Assembly (NCBI GenBank): GCA_021229015.1
Contig: CM037781.1
Location: forward strand, 69,958,173 to 70,022,172
DNA: 64,000 bases
Origin: Solen grandis
Taxonomy: Eukaryota; Mollusca; Bivalvia; Adapedonta; Solenidae
Direction: 5' to 3'
The notes beneath the pieces were generated by a model. That model saw only the letters and a program-made list of their open reading frames with translations. It searched no databases and was not told the DNA's origin. Below are positions 46,701-56,387 of the stretch, in pieces (position 1 is the first letter of the stretch; the number at the start of each line of letters is the position of its first letter). The translations under genes were made by a program, and so were the position numbers.

Positions 46701-46888
46701 TCATGGAGAGAGCATTATCATACAACCTTCGGCATAACACTCAGCTCCCTGTGGATGAAGAGGGGTACGCCCGCCTGGAGGACTTACAGCTTTTACCCCG
46801 CCTTCGTGCTTTGACGTTTCCACGCCTGAGACAGATAGTTTCCCTTGATTCCAAGGGGAGGTTCGAGTTGGTTGTAATGCACGGACAG
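46701..46888 (+). CDS. Exon encoding N-terminal lobe of a tRNA 2'-phosphotransferase (Tpt1/TRPT1/KptA)-like protein
   Basis: The translation from ATG 46703 gives 62 residues, bounded by an acceptor (GTCTTTTCAG ending 46700) and a donor-like CAG|GTGTTT (GT at 46889). It matches the N-terminal winged-helix lobe of Tpt1/KptA: ALSYNLRH (residues 4-11), with the Arg-His pair known to be catalytic in the family, LPVDEEGYARLEDLQLL (15-31), and the helix/strand RLRQIVSLDSKGRFEL (40-55) like the family's I-x-x-V-V-x-x-N-x-K-x-RF-x-L. The enzyme family removes the 2'-phosphate left at tRNA splice junctions using NAD+. The family's next motif (IRAxQGHS) and the NAD-binding C-terminal lobe are not found downstream, so the gene is partial: further exons may lie elsewhere, or this may be a fragment. 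The linker after LRH is shorter than in vertebrate TRPT1. An ORF continuing past the donor (to 46933) only reads a T-tract. Confidence 0.65.
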
Positions 46889-46954
46889 GTGTTTGTTTGT
46901 TTTTTTTTTTTTTTTTCCTTTCCTTTTTTTTGAGATTCACCGGGCTTGATTTTT

Positions 46955-47013
46955 GGTTATTTGGTACATTTTGACTTCGTGTCAAGATGTCTGGGTTCGA
47001 ATCCCAGGTAACC
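46955..47013 (+). other. tRNA-Arg(UCG)-like sequence lacking a D arm
   Basis: A 59-nt segment folds with a 7-bp acceptor stem (GGTTATT with GGTAACC, two T-G pairs), an anticodon arm TTTGA-CTTCGTG-TCAAG with TCG in the anticodon position, and a perfect T arm (CTGGG, loop TTCGAAT, CCCAG). Only about 8 nt lie where the D arm should be. It is more likely a decayed tRNA or SINE head than a working tRNA. Confidence 0.4.
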
Positions 47014-48169
47014 AATATATTTGTGCCTTGGTTTTTTCTCCCATTTTCCCTGTTTTCGTAGTGATACCAGATGTTTTTTTTTTTTGTTTTTTTTTTTAAT
47101 AGGTCTCTAGTTGTACAGTATGGTTTTTTTGCAAGTTTGGCTATTATGTCTTATTTGTAGAGGATGTTTTTTTTTTTTTTTTTAAGGGCTTGTAATTCTG
47201 TTTTTGACCAAGAAGAGCACTATCCTATCTGTTGTCTATGGTTTGTAGTTGTCAAATAGTGATTTTGTACTATATGTTTCTACTGAATTACTCTTATAGC
47301 TGCCTTTGGAATTGGTGTAGTTTGCCCTATTGTATGGGGGGAGTTGCCCGGATGTCAGTGGTTACCATCCGCCATTTGCATAGAGTAGCATTGTGTTTAT
47401 CTGCCGTTTGGAGACTTGTTAGGGCAAATTTTGTTGTATTCTGTCGTTGCATTAAGTTGGATTCTGGTTTGTCTGGATTTGGAATCTTGCGGTGAGTAAG
47501 TTTGTACTTTTTTTAGTAGTTGGCATAATGTTTTTAGTAGAAAATTCTCTGTGATTAGTGCGCGGACCGGCCAGGCCTTCTTCATATTTTATGTGGCATT
47601 ATTGTAAACACTGTTGTTATACGGCTTGTATTCTTGTAGTGGTCATTGTTTATATTGAGATGTTGTTTGTATCGTTATTTGCATTCTTTCCGTGTGTGAT
47701 TGAGTAGTTGTCTAGATGATAAAGCGAAATCCTAGCCTGTTTCTCTTCACTTGGATGAGTGCTGTTGTCGTGACATGTTGATACTGTCATTTTTTTTTTT
47801 AAAAACATTATGTAGGTTATATAGCTTTTGGGGATGGGGAGGGTAGTTTGTTCACTTTCATGTTGTTTTGAATGAGTATGGGGTTTAAGATTTGGGAATA
47901 GACCTAGTGACTATCATATAAAAAAATTTACATATATACATACACATATAATAAGATATATACACACAACAATGATGGGGGTGGATTAATACATATAATC
48001 CGGTCTGTGAGAGTATATCTCTATTCTTTTTCGCCAGGACTCCGGGCCAAACCCTTATTCTGTGTTGTCGGGTGAGGAAGTTGCAGTTTTGGGGTGATGA
48101 TTATATTTTTGTTTTTAATGGTGCTTGCGTTATAGCATGTAACACGGCAGAGACAGTAGGGGTGGGTCT
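47014..48169. other. T/G-rich region, nothing firm
   Basis: Several poly-T runs (47074-47100 and 47168-47184). A plus ORF of 87 codons at 47232-47495 and an opposed 62-codon ORF have no recognised domain. No continuation of the Tpt1-like exon was found. Confidence 0.4.
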
Positions 48170-48385
48170 TGTTGTATAAGCCTTGTTATGAGTCAAGGGA
48201 GACAACAATGTCGTGCTTACTGCTTACACTAACATGAGTTACTGTTATTGTATTATGTATAAGATATATATATATATACCATTGTTGTAGACTAGTTAGT
48301 CTCTGTTTAGCCATGCTACCATATAGATGTGCTATGTAAATAAAGTGTTGTAATCACAAAGGTCTTCGGTCGTCTTGATATAACA
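48170..48385 (+). mobile_element. 5' LTR of a Ty3/Gypsy-type retrotransposon
   Basis: A 216-bp LTR bounded by TGTTGTAT at the left and ATATAACA at the right (inverted terminal match with one mismatch). It is directly followed by a primer-binding site. Inside are an (AT)n/TATA-like stretch (48257-48279) and AATAAA (48339-48344), as expected for U3 and R. The 3' LTR is not in the window. Confidence 0.85.
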
Positions 48386-48398
48386 TGGTGTCAGAAGT
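48386..48398 (+). promoter_or_regulatory. Primer-binding site for tRNA-Leu
   Basis: TGGTGTCAGAAGT begins at the base after the LTR. TGGTGTCAG is complementary to the CCA-tailed 3' end of tRNA-Leu species with 5' GTCAG acceptor stems. Leu priming is typical of many Ty3/Gypsy elements in molluscs. Confidence 0.8.
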
Positions 48399-48582
48399 TA
48401 TGGAGTAAACCAGATTGTAAATAGAATTGAACTTACATTTAATTGTAAATGGATTAGTGCATACGTGACAACACTGGACTTACATTTAATTGTAAACAGA
48501 AGAGAGGATTTAAACATTGAATTGTTTTGAAATATTGCATTGTATTAAAATACATTAAATTGTACACATCTCTGCTAGAGCA

Positions 48583-48756
48583 ATGGCAAAGTTACCTCCA
48601 CCAGAGAACTTCGACTTCACACAGCCCAACAAATGGGATGAATGGAAAGAGAGATTTCTGTTTTATAGGACTGCTTCAAAGTTACATAAAGATGACGGTG
48701 ATATTCAAGTGGCAACCTTGATTTATACCATGGGGAAAAATGCAGACAGTTTAATC
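48583..48756 (+). CDS. gag: Gag N-terminus of the Ty3/Gypsy retrotransposon, cut by gap
   Basis: Fifty-eight codons from ATG 48583 to the N gap. They begin with a proline-rich start and an aromatic/acidic stretch (FDFTQPNKWDEWKERF, residues 9-24), then LIYTMGKNADSL (46-57), the usual layout of gag in bivalve Ty3/Gypsy elements (capsid-like W-x-x-W-x-x-RF followed by a helix with L-Y-x-M-G). The protein packages element RNA into particles. The frame is intact so far; pol and the 3' LTR are not visible. The apparent 323-residue ORF that continues past the gap is an artefact joining gag to the minisatellite through N. Confidence 0.8.
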
Positions 48757-48856
48757 NNNNNNNNNNNNNNNNNNNNNNNNNNNNNNNNNNNNNNNNNNNN
48801 NNNNNNNNNNNNNNNNNNNNNNNNNNNNNNNNNNNNNNNNNNNNNNNNNNNNNNNN
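48757..48856. other. Assembly gap, 100 N
   Basis: Placeholder gap inside the retrotransposon. On its right the sequence is already minisatellite, so several kb of the element, or a misjoin, may be hidden. Confidence 0.98.
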
Positions 48857-49693
48857 TTGTCGGATCTGGTTTTCTGTACTGGTTGTCGGATCTGGTTTTC
48901 TATACTGGTTGTCGGATCTGGTTTTCTGTACTGGTTGTTGGATCTGGTTTTCTATACTGGTTGTCGGATCTGGTTTTCTGTACTGGTTGTCGGATCTGGT
49001 TTTCTATACTGGTTGTCGGATCTGGTTTTCTGTACTGGTTGTCGGATCTGGTTTTCTATACTGGTTGTCGGATCTGGTTTTCTGTACTGGTTGTCGGATC
49101 TGGTTTTCTATACTGGTTGTCGGATCTGGTTTTCTATACTGGTTGTCGGATCTGGTTTTCTATACTGGTTGTCGGATCTGGTTTTCTATACTGGTTGTCG
49201 GATCTGGTTTTCTATACTGGTTGTCAGATCTGGTTTTCTATACTGGTTGTCGGATCTGGTTTTCTGTACTGGTTGTCGGATCTGGTTTTCTATACTGGTT
49301 GTCGGATCTGGTTTTCTGTACTGGTTGTCGGATCTGGTTTTCTGTACTGGTTGTCGGATCTGGTTTTCTATACTGGTTGTCGGATCTGGGGTTTTTACGT
49401 TGTCGATTGGTTTTTGTACGTGGGATCTGGTTTTCTGTACTGGTTGTCGGATCTGGTTTTCTGTACTGGTTGTCGGATCTGGTTTTCTGTACTGGTTGTT
49501 GGATCTGGTTTTCTATACTGGTTGTTGAATCTGGTTTTCTGTACTGGTTGTTGAATCTGGTTTTCTGTACTGGTTGTCGGATCTGGTTTTCTGTACTGGT
49601 TGTCGGATCTGGTTTTCTGTACTGGTTGTTGAATCTGGTTTTCTATACTGGTTGTTGAATCTGGTTTTCTGTACTGGTTGTTGAATCTGGTTT
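48857..49693 (+). repeat. 26-bp minisatellite, left part
   Basis: About 32 units of TTGTCGGATCTGGTTTTCTATACTGG with variant sites (CTATACT/CTGTACT; GTCGGAT/GTTGGAT/GTTGAAT). One degenerate patch lies at 49387-49430. The array runs straight out of the gap. Because 26 is 2 mod 3 and the unit has no stop in any forward frame, three long ORFs arise, each with a 26-residue period; none is a gene. Confidence 0.97.
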
Positions 49694-51144
49694 TTAATCC
49701 CCCGCCGCGAAGCGGGAGGGGGGTTATAGGAATGCCCTTCGTCCGTCCGTCAGTCCGTCCGTCAGTCCGTCAGTCCGTCAGTGTGTCCGAAACATTTTCG
49801 TGTCCGCTCCATATCTCATGAACGCTTGGACACATTTTCTTCAAACTCAGCTAAAGTGTTAACCTCATTGAGCTGATGTGCAGAAGGCATGAGGCGGTCA
49901 CGCTGGCAATTTTAACGCTTGGACACATTTTCTTCAAACTCATAAATGTTAACCTCATTGAGCTGATGTGCAGAAGGCATGAGGCGGTCACGCTGGCTCA
50001 AGGTCAAGGTCATACTTGAAGGTCAAATGTTTTTTGTGTCCGCTCCATATCTCATGAATGCTTGGACACATTTTCTTCAAACTCAGCTAAAATGTTAACC
50101 TCATTGAGCTGATGTGCAGAAGGCATGAGGCGGTCACGCTGGCTGAAGGTCAAGGTCATACTTGAAGGTCAAATGTTATTTTCGTGTCCGCTCCATATCT
50201 CATGAAGCTTGGACACATTTTCTTCAAACTCACTAAAATGTTAACCTCATTGAGCTGATGTGCAGAAGGCATGAGGCGGTCACGCTGGCTCAAGGTCAAG
50301 GTCATACTTGAAGGTCATATGTTTTTTGTGTCCGCTCCATATCTCATGAACGCTTGGACACATTTTCTTCAAACTCGACTAAAATGTTAACCTCATTGAG
50401 CTGATGTTCAGAAGGCATGAGGCGGTCCCTGGCTAAGGTCAAGGTCATACTTGAAGGTCAAATGTTTTTGTGTCCGCTCCATATCTCATGAATGCTTGGA
50501 CACATTTTCTTCAAACTCGGCTAAAATGTTAACCTCATTGAGCTGATGTGCAGAAGGCATGAGGCAGTCACGCTGGCTCAAGGTCAAGGTCATACTGTTG
50601 TTATTTTCGTGTCGCTCCATATCTCATGAACGCTTGGACACATTTTCTTCAAACTCGGCTAAAATGTTAACCTCATTGAGTGATGTGCAGAAGGCATGAG
50701 GCAGTCACGCTGGCTTAAGGTCAAGGTCATCCTTGAAGGTCAAATGTTTAAGCCTCCACTTTTTCATGTCATCTCGATATCTCGTGATTTATTGTATTCG
50801 GTAAATAATAGTATGTCATGTTCACAATCATACAAATTATGTCATGATATATAAAGTTTTGAATTGAGTTACACATGTATTTTGTGGTTACCTAACACAT
50901 CCTATACTTCATTGATGTTCACTTTTTGTACTGTTTCCCATGTAAAACTTGTCAGTAAACTTTTAATATATGTGCCTCCGAATTCTGAGATTCATACATA
51001 ACTCCGGAAGGTTAAATTGTCTTAAACTGATCTTCTATGTCTGCTACAACCATGCCAGGTTAAGGTGAACATAATCCTATGACCAAACAAATTCTAATAT
51101 TTGGCCAGCGGCGGGGGATATAGCTGTCCTTTGGACTGCCTTGT
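49694..51144 (+). mobile_element. Hairpin-ended tandem element inserted in the minisatellite
   Basis: It interrupts the 26-bp array between two T bases of a GGTTTTCTG unit. The 5' end is a long hairpin (AATCCCCC-GCCGC, GAA loop, GCGG...GGGGGGTTATAG), followed by a (GTCCGTCC/GTCAGTCC) tract. Six or seven units follow, with CTTGGACACATTTTCTTCAA and GAAGGCATGAGGCGGTCACG (starts 49834, 49917, 50060, 50217, 50352, 50494, 50632; usual period 135-157 bp). After a 350-bp unique part, ATCCCCCGCCGC is present inverted at 51108-51119, then a GTCC/GGAC hairpin (51126-51136) and the tail TGCCTTGT. No coding potential; presumably mobilised in trans. Confidence 0.88.
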
Positions 51145-52014
51145 CTGTACTGGTTGTTGAATCTGGTTTTCTGTACTGGTTGTTGAATCTGGTTTTCTGT
51201 ACTGGTTGTTGAATCTGGTTTTCTGTACTGGTTGTCGGATCTGGTTTTCTGTACTGGTTGTTGAGTCTGGTTTTCTTTACTGGTTGTCGGATCTGGTTTT
51301 CTATACTGGTTGTTGAATCTGGTTTTCTATACTGGTTGTCAGGTCTGGTTTTCTTTACGTTTTCTGTACTGGTTGTTGAATCTGGTTTTCTGTACTGGTT
51401 GTTGAATCTGGTTTTCTATACTGGTTGTAAGATCTGGTTTTCTATACTGGTTGTCAGATCTGGTTTTCTATACTGGTTGTCGGATCTGGTTTTTTATACT
51501 GGTTTTCTGTACTGGTTGTTGAATCTGGTTTTCTATACTGGTTGTCAGATCTGGTTTTCTTTACTGGTTGTTGGATCTGGTTTTCAGATCTGGTTTTCTA
51601 TACTGGTTGTCAGATCTGGTTTTCTATACTGGTTGTCGAATCTGGTTTTCTATACTGGTTGTCAGATCTGGTTTTCTATACTGGTTGTCGAATCTGGTTT
51701 TCAGATCTGGTTTTCTATACTGGTTGTCGGATCTGGTTTTCTATACTGGTTGTCGGATCTGGTTTTCTATACTGGTTGTCGGATCTGGTTTTCTATACTG
51801 GTTGTTGGATCTGGTTTTCTATACTGGTTGTTGGATCTGGTTTTCTATACTGGTTGTCGGATCTGGTTTTCTATACTGGTTGTTGGATCTGGTTTTCTAT
51901 ACTGGTTGTCGGATCTGGTTTTCTGTACTGGTTGTCGGATCTGGTTTTCTATACTGGTTGTCGGATCTGGTTTTCTATACTGGTTGTCGGATCTGGTTTT
52001 CTATACTGGTTGTA
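51145..52014 (+). repeat. 26-bp minisatellite, right part
   Basis: The same unit as 48857-49693, about 33 copies, resuming in phase with the interrupted unit. The left third is richer in GTTGAAT variants and includes partial units (51345-51365, 51497-51515, 51585-51595, 51700-51712). It ends at TGGTTGTATATG. The ORFs of 253, 160 and 154 codons are repeat artefacts. Confidence 0.97.
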
Positions 52015-52149
52015 TATGATATAATCATTTAATTTTATAAATCTTGGGTAGTCAATATCATTAAAACTATATACTTATATACTGACTCTTGCTAGGTAGG
52101 ATTTACTGACATCGCATTAAAGGTCGACTCAAAATGACCTTTGATAAGC

Positions 52150-52279
52150 CAATCAAATTGTCGGCTTCAAAATGCTTGGGTTTAACCTAGTGAATATTCC
52201 CAAGTGAACAGCAGCAATCAAATTGTCAGCTTCAAAATGCTTGGGTTTAACCTAGTGAATATTCCCAAGTGAACAGCAG
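52150..52279 (+). repeat. 65-bp tandem duplication
   Basis: CAATCAAATTGTC(G/A)GCTTCAA through CCCAAGTGAACAGCAG is present twice in direct succession (AATCAAATTG at 52151 and 52216) with one visible difference. Confidence 0.95.
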
Positions 52280-52834
52280 CAAACAAATTTTAATTCTGCC
52301 GATATCACTAGGGTAAAGACCATTTCACCAGAGGATCAACAATACCCGGTCTAATTTGCTGATTTAAATTGACCAATCAGTGACTGGGGAAATTTCTCAA
52401 ATGAATGTTTATTTCTCATTGAACAATGTGTATGTAGATAAAGTGGTCTGGAAGTGCTTGTTGATTTACGTTGGTTTACGTCTCATTTCGGAGTGAAATG
52501 GTCTATTGCATTCTGATTGAACAATTTCAATATCATTTTCTTGTAAATATTCATGACGTTAAGGTCAACTTGAGACAACCTTTCATGTGATGTTGTAAGA
52601 TATTTTTAGCATAGCGTATCGGAGCAAAAACTAAGAGCTGATTTTGATGAGATTTCTGAATAGTGGAAATATAACTTATCTGCTGATCAGGTTTAACATT
52701 GTCTGCTACTCTTCAGTAACTTGAAAAGGAGACTGGAACATTGTATATGTATAACAATTTAGACTAATACCTCCTTTCCCAGGATAGAGTCAACCTTAGG
52801 TTCCTTGTTCTGCAAATCATATAGGACCTCATGA
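52280..52834. other. Intergenic, nothing recognised
   Basis: No ORF or repeat unit supported. Confidence 0.4.
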
Positions 52835-52990
52835 ATATTCATGTACAGATATATGATTTGATGAATATTAATATACTTAGCTGTAAAAACTATGAAATGA
52901 TGATTTATCCTTTGCCATTTTCAAGGAGCTGTCTGATCAGGGTCTCCTCTGTTTTCTCATACAAATTATTGTAGCTTATATGCCGCACTG
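52835..52990 (-). repeat. Dispersed repeat, inverted copy
   Basis: The reverse complement of part of 61230-61400: CTACAATAATTTGTATGAGA and GACCCTGATCAGACAGCTCC on the minus strand. It is associated with ATGAATATTCATG on one side, as in the other copies (58975-59165 and 61090-61400). Confidence 0.65.
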
Positions 52991-53089
52991 TCTGCATTGT
53001 AAAGAAAAATCCAATTGTTTCATATATCAATTAAATGTTCAATAATAAAAAAAAAATAACCGGAGTGGATCTCAGTAGAGATTAACCAT

Positions 53090-53205
53090 AACAATGCTGT
53101 GGACACTTGCCACTGCTTCTGTGACCAGTGCAGACCAAGATCAGCCTGCACATCTGCACTGTTTGCTATTCAGTCAATAATTTTTCAGCAAGCACCCTCA
53201 TAAAT
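53090..53205 (-). repeat. Dispersed mollusc-type repeat fragment
   Basis: GCTGTGGACACTTGCCACTG, GTGACCAGTGCAGACCAAGA, TCAGCCTGCACATCTGCACT and GCTATTCAGTCAATAATTTT follow one another. I recognise this order as a common bivalve genomic repeat, from general knowledge only. Orientation is arbitrary. Confidence 0.4.
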
Positions 53206-53605
53206 AACTGAATATATTACTCATTTTTTTTTTCATGCTTGAGAGGAAACCACCAGTATTCAGGGACACCGGCCTGTTTATTTAACACAATTATATGGAG
53301 CCTTGCAGCTGTTGGAAACAGAATATGTTCCAGATGTTCTCAATGTTCCCTGTGTTCCAACTGTTCCACTGCCTTTAATTAACTACACATGATGCTTTAT
53401 TTAAATTCTGTTTTGGGTCTTAAATGGTTCAATGAGGGAGTGATTAACTCTAAGATGAATGAAATTGGTTATTTTGACTTTGAAAGAAGATGGATAATGA
53501 AGGTGGTACAAGAGAGCTGCTGTCATCGGCATAGGGTTGTATCTTTCCTGCTTTGTTTTTCTCCTTGTACGTTTATGCGTAAAATATTTAAGATATTAAT
53601 TTTTT
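53206..53605. other. Intergenic, nothing recognised
   Basis: The 132-codon ORF at 53389-53787 begins here, but its C-terminal third is GTCCGTCC tract (SVRPSVRPSVRPS), so it is not credible. Confidence 0.4.
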
Positions 53606-54660
53606 TATGCTCACCGAAGGTGACGCATATAGTCGCCGCTTCGTCCGTCCGTCCGTCCGTTCGTCCGTCCGTTCGTCCGTCACACTTTCCTTGTCCGGAC
53701 TATTTCTCAGGAACTAACGGCTTGAATTCAACGAAACTTTATGGGAAGCTTTATTACCAAGAGGAGATGCGCATATCGTCAGCATGACCCGATTCCTAAA
53801 TTTTTCACAGAGTTATGGCCCATTGACTTTTCGGCCTATAGTACATATTGCATGATTCTTGTCCGGGCTATTTCTCAGGAACTAATGGCTTGAATTCAAC
53901 GAAACTTTATGGGAAGCTTAATTACCAAGAGGAGATGCGCATATCGTCAGCATGACCCGATTCCTAAATTTTTAAGAGAGTTAAGGCCCCTTGACTTTTT
54001 GGCTTATAGTACATATTGCATGATTCTTGTCCGGGCTATTTCTCAGGAACTAATGGCTTGAATTCAACGAAACTTTATGGGAAGCTTTATCACCAAGAGT
54101 AGATCGCATATCATCGGCGTGACCGTTCCTAATTTTTCAAGAGTTAGGCCCCTTGACTTTTTGGCTATAGTTCATGTTGCATGATTCTTGTCCGGGCTAT
54201 TTCTCAGGAACTAATGGCTTGAATTCAATGAAACTTTATGGGAAGCTTTATTACCAAGAGGAGATGCGCATATCGTCAGCATGACCCGATTCCTAAATGT
54301 TTCAAAGAGTTAAGGCCCATTGACTTTTTGGCCTATAGTACATATTGCATGATTCTTGTCCGGGCTATTTCTCAGGAACTAATGGCTTGAATTCAACAAA
54401 ACTTTATGGGAAGCTTTATCACCAAGAGTAGATACACATATCGTCGGGACCTGGTTCCTCAATTTTTCACAGAGTTATGGCCCCTTGACTTTTTGGCCTA
54501 TAGTTCATGTTGCATGATTCTTGTCCGGGCTATTTCTCAGGAACTAATGGCTTGAATTCAATGAAACTTTATGGGAAGCTTTATTACCAAGAGTAGATAC
54601 GCATATCGTCGACGTGACCTGGTTCCTAAATTTTTTTAGAGAGTTATGGCCCCTACTACC
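53606..54660 (+). mobile_element. Hairpin-ended tandem element with 161-168-bp units
   Basis: The 5' hairpin is TATGC-TCACC, GAA loop, GGTGA-c-GCATA, followed by TAGTCGCCGCTTC and a (GTCC)n tract (53643-53680). Six units start with TTGTCCGGGCTATTTCTCAG (GTCCGG at 53693, 53861, 54029, 54190, 54358 and 54523) and contain CTTTATGGGAAGCTTTATTA and GATGCGCATATCGTCAGCAT. The last unit decays near 54660, and no 3' hairpin/CTTGTT end is seen, so the copy may be 3'-truncated. Confidence 0.88.
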
Positions 54661-56139
54661 ATGTTGTTGACTAATATTCATGTCATTTGCCTAATTTAAC
54701 AGGAGATATCATTTAAACAAAACCCCACAAAATTCAATATGCAAGTAATGTCAATCATAATCATGTCAGCTAATTGTTGTTTAGGCCATTATACACTATT
54801 TTAAATATCCAGTCATATGTCAAGAGTGTTGGTTAACCTCTTTGATATGAGCACACATTGAAATGTATGACTTAATTTTTAGTAGTATAAAAACTTTAAA
54901 AAAACTGATGAGTAACACGTATTATCATATTAAATAGTAAACTGTTACTAAGTCTCCAAATTAGAGTTGGTAAAACATCTCATCTGATGAGGAGAATAGA
55001 TATGATTTAGGAATGGGGATTTCAACATATCCTCCCACCCATTGACCAAGGCCTTATTTGTAACAATGACGTTCTTCGGGGAGCATCTGTCAGTTCTACT
55101 GACTTTCTTGTCTGAACTATTTTTAATCAGTCAAGTTGTATTGCGAGACAGAAGGTTGGAAATTATCTCCCTGAGGTTGGTATATGTCAGGCAAGGGTTG
55201 ATATGTGTCGAACTAAGGTTGGTAAATGTCAGGTAAGAGTTGATATGTGTCTAACTAAGGTTGGTATATGTCAGGCAAGGGTTGGTATGTGTCAAGGGTT
55301 GGTACCATACACTAACCATACCCAGTTATGTTATGCAAGTTCCAAGGCACACCTGTAAGGAGAAGGCCCTGGCCTATGCATTGTTTGGTTGTTGTTTTAG
55401 ATCTATACAAGTTACAAAGATAATGTTTGTAGAAAAGTTGAACCATGACTGTTTTTATCAAACAAACAAATGTAATGATTTCAAGTAAAGTACTGGGAAC
55501 AATGTTGTTTTTTTTTAGATTTTCTTTACAACCTGTGGCTTTCTAATTTGGAAATTTAGTGTTACAAATCAAAACTTGGGAAATCATAAGATAATGAAAA
55601 TGTTTTAAATTAACAAAACTATTACATTATTAAGATTGTATATGTCAAAGAAAGTTTCAAATCATCGTTAACATTTTAGATAAACACAAACTTTATTTAA
55701 AATTCCATGATTTATTTCTATTGAGAAAAAAAACAAAGAAGCTATTTTATTGAGAAAATAGATAGTTATTTGGGAAAAAAATATCAGTTTTGGGCTAGGG
55801 GAAACTACCTGTATGTAAAAGGTTGGTCACTTTACCAAAAAAATCAATGAGGGTGAATTGTTTGATCTGATTTACATGCCATTTATAAAGTGTTTCAGTT
55901 GTTATCGTCCTCGAGGCTTAAGAGTGATGATTTATTGAACATTAACGCACACTCTACAAACCCTGCCCCCGTATTTTATGGAATGTAGTTACATTGTTTG
56001 GTCATGTATACTTTTCGCATTTTTAAGTTTACAGATAATGTCTAGATACAGGAAGAAGGATAAAATCCTTGTTTGTTTTGATGGATAATGTGAGTGAGGA
56101 TGTCTGGACTTGGGTTGTTTCAACTGTATAAATGTAATA
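54661..56139. other. Intergenic with minor repeats
   Basis: Includes a relic of the 23.4-kb block (54935-55030) and a minisatellite of ~43-bp units at 55165-55310 (AAGGTTGGTATATGTCAGGC then AAGGGTTGATATGTGTC). ORFs at 55042-55236 and 55261-55488 are readings of the latter. The remainder is unrecognised. Confidence 0.5.
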
Positions 56140-56320
56140 TCATGGTAAAATATCATTGTTAAATATCAATATCATTGTTAAATTTCATGGTAAAATATCA
56201 TCTTTAAATATCATTGTTAAATTTCATGGTAAAATATCATCTTTAATATCATTGTTAAATTTCATGGTAAAATATCATCTTTAAATATCATTGTTAAATT
56301 TCATGGTTAAAAATCATTAA
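56140..56320 (+). repeat. AT-rich minisatellite, ~49-bp units
   Basis: Four units of TTTCATGGTAAAATATCATC then TTTAAATATCATTGTTAAA, the first one shorter. Confidence 0.9.
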
Positions 56321-56387
56321 AGAAATAAGAAATCATTCAAGAAATATGAGTTATGGGGATTCAAAATTACAAAGAGAAATTTTTATT

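Noticed and set aside
48583..49658. Long ORFs of 323, 223 and 249 codons over the gap and minisatellite
   Set aside because: They are frame readings of a stop-free 26-bp repeat, one of them joined to gag through N bases.
51258..52032. ORFs of 253, 160 and 154 codons
   Set aside because: Three frames of the same 26-bp minisatellite; not proteins.
53389..53787. 132-codon ORF ending in SVRPS repeats
   Set aside because: Its end is the (GTCC)n tract and its start is unique AT-rich DNA; no domain or splice context.
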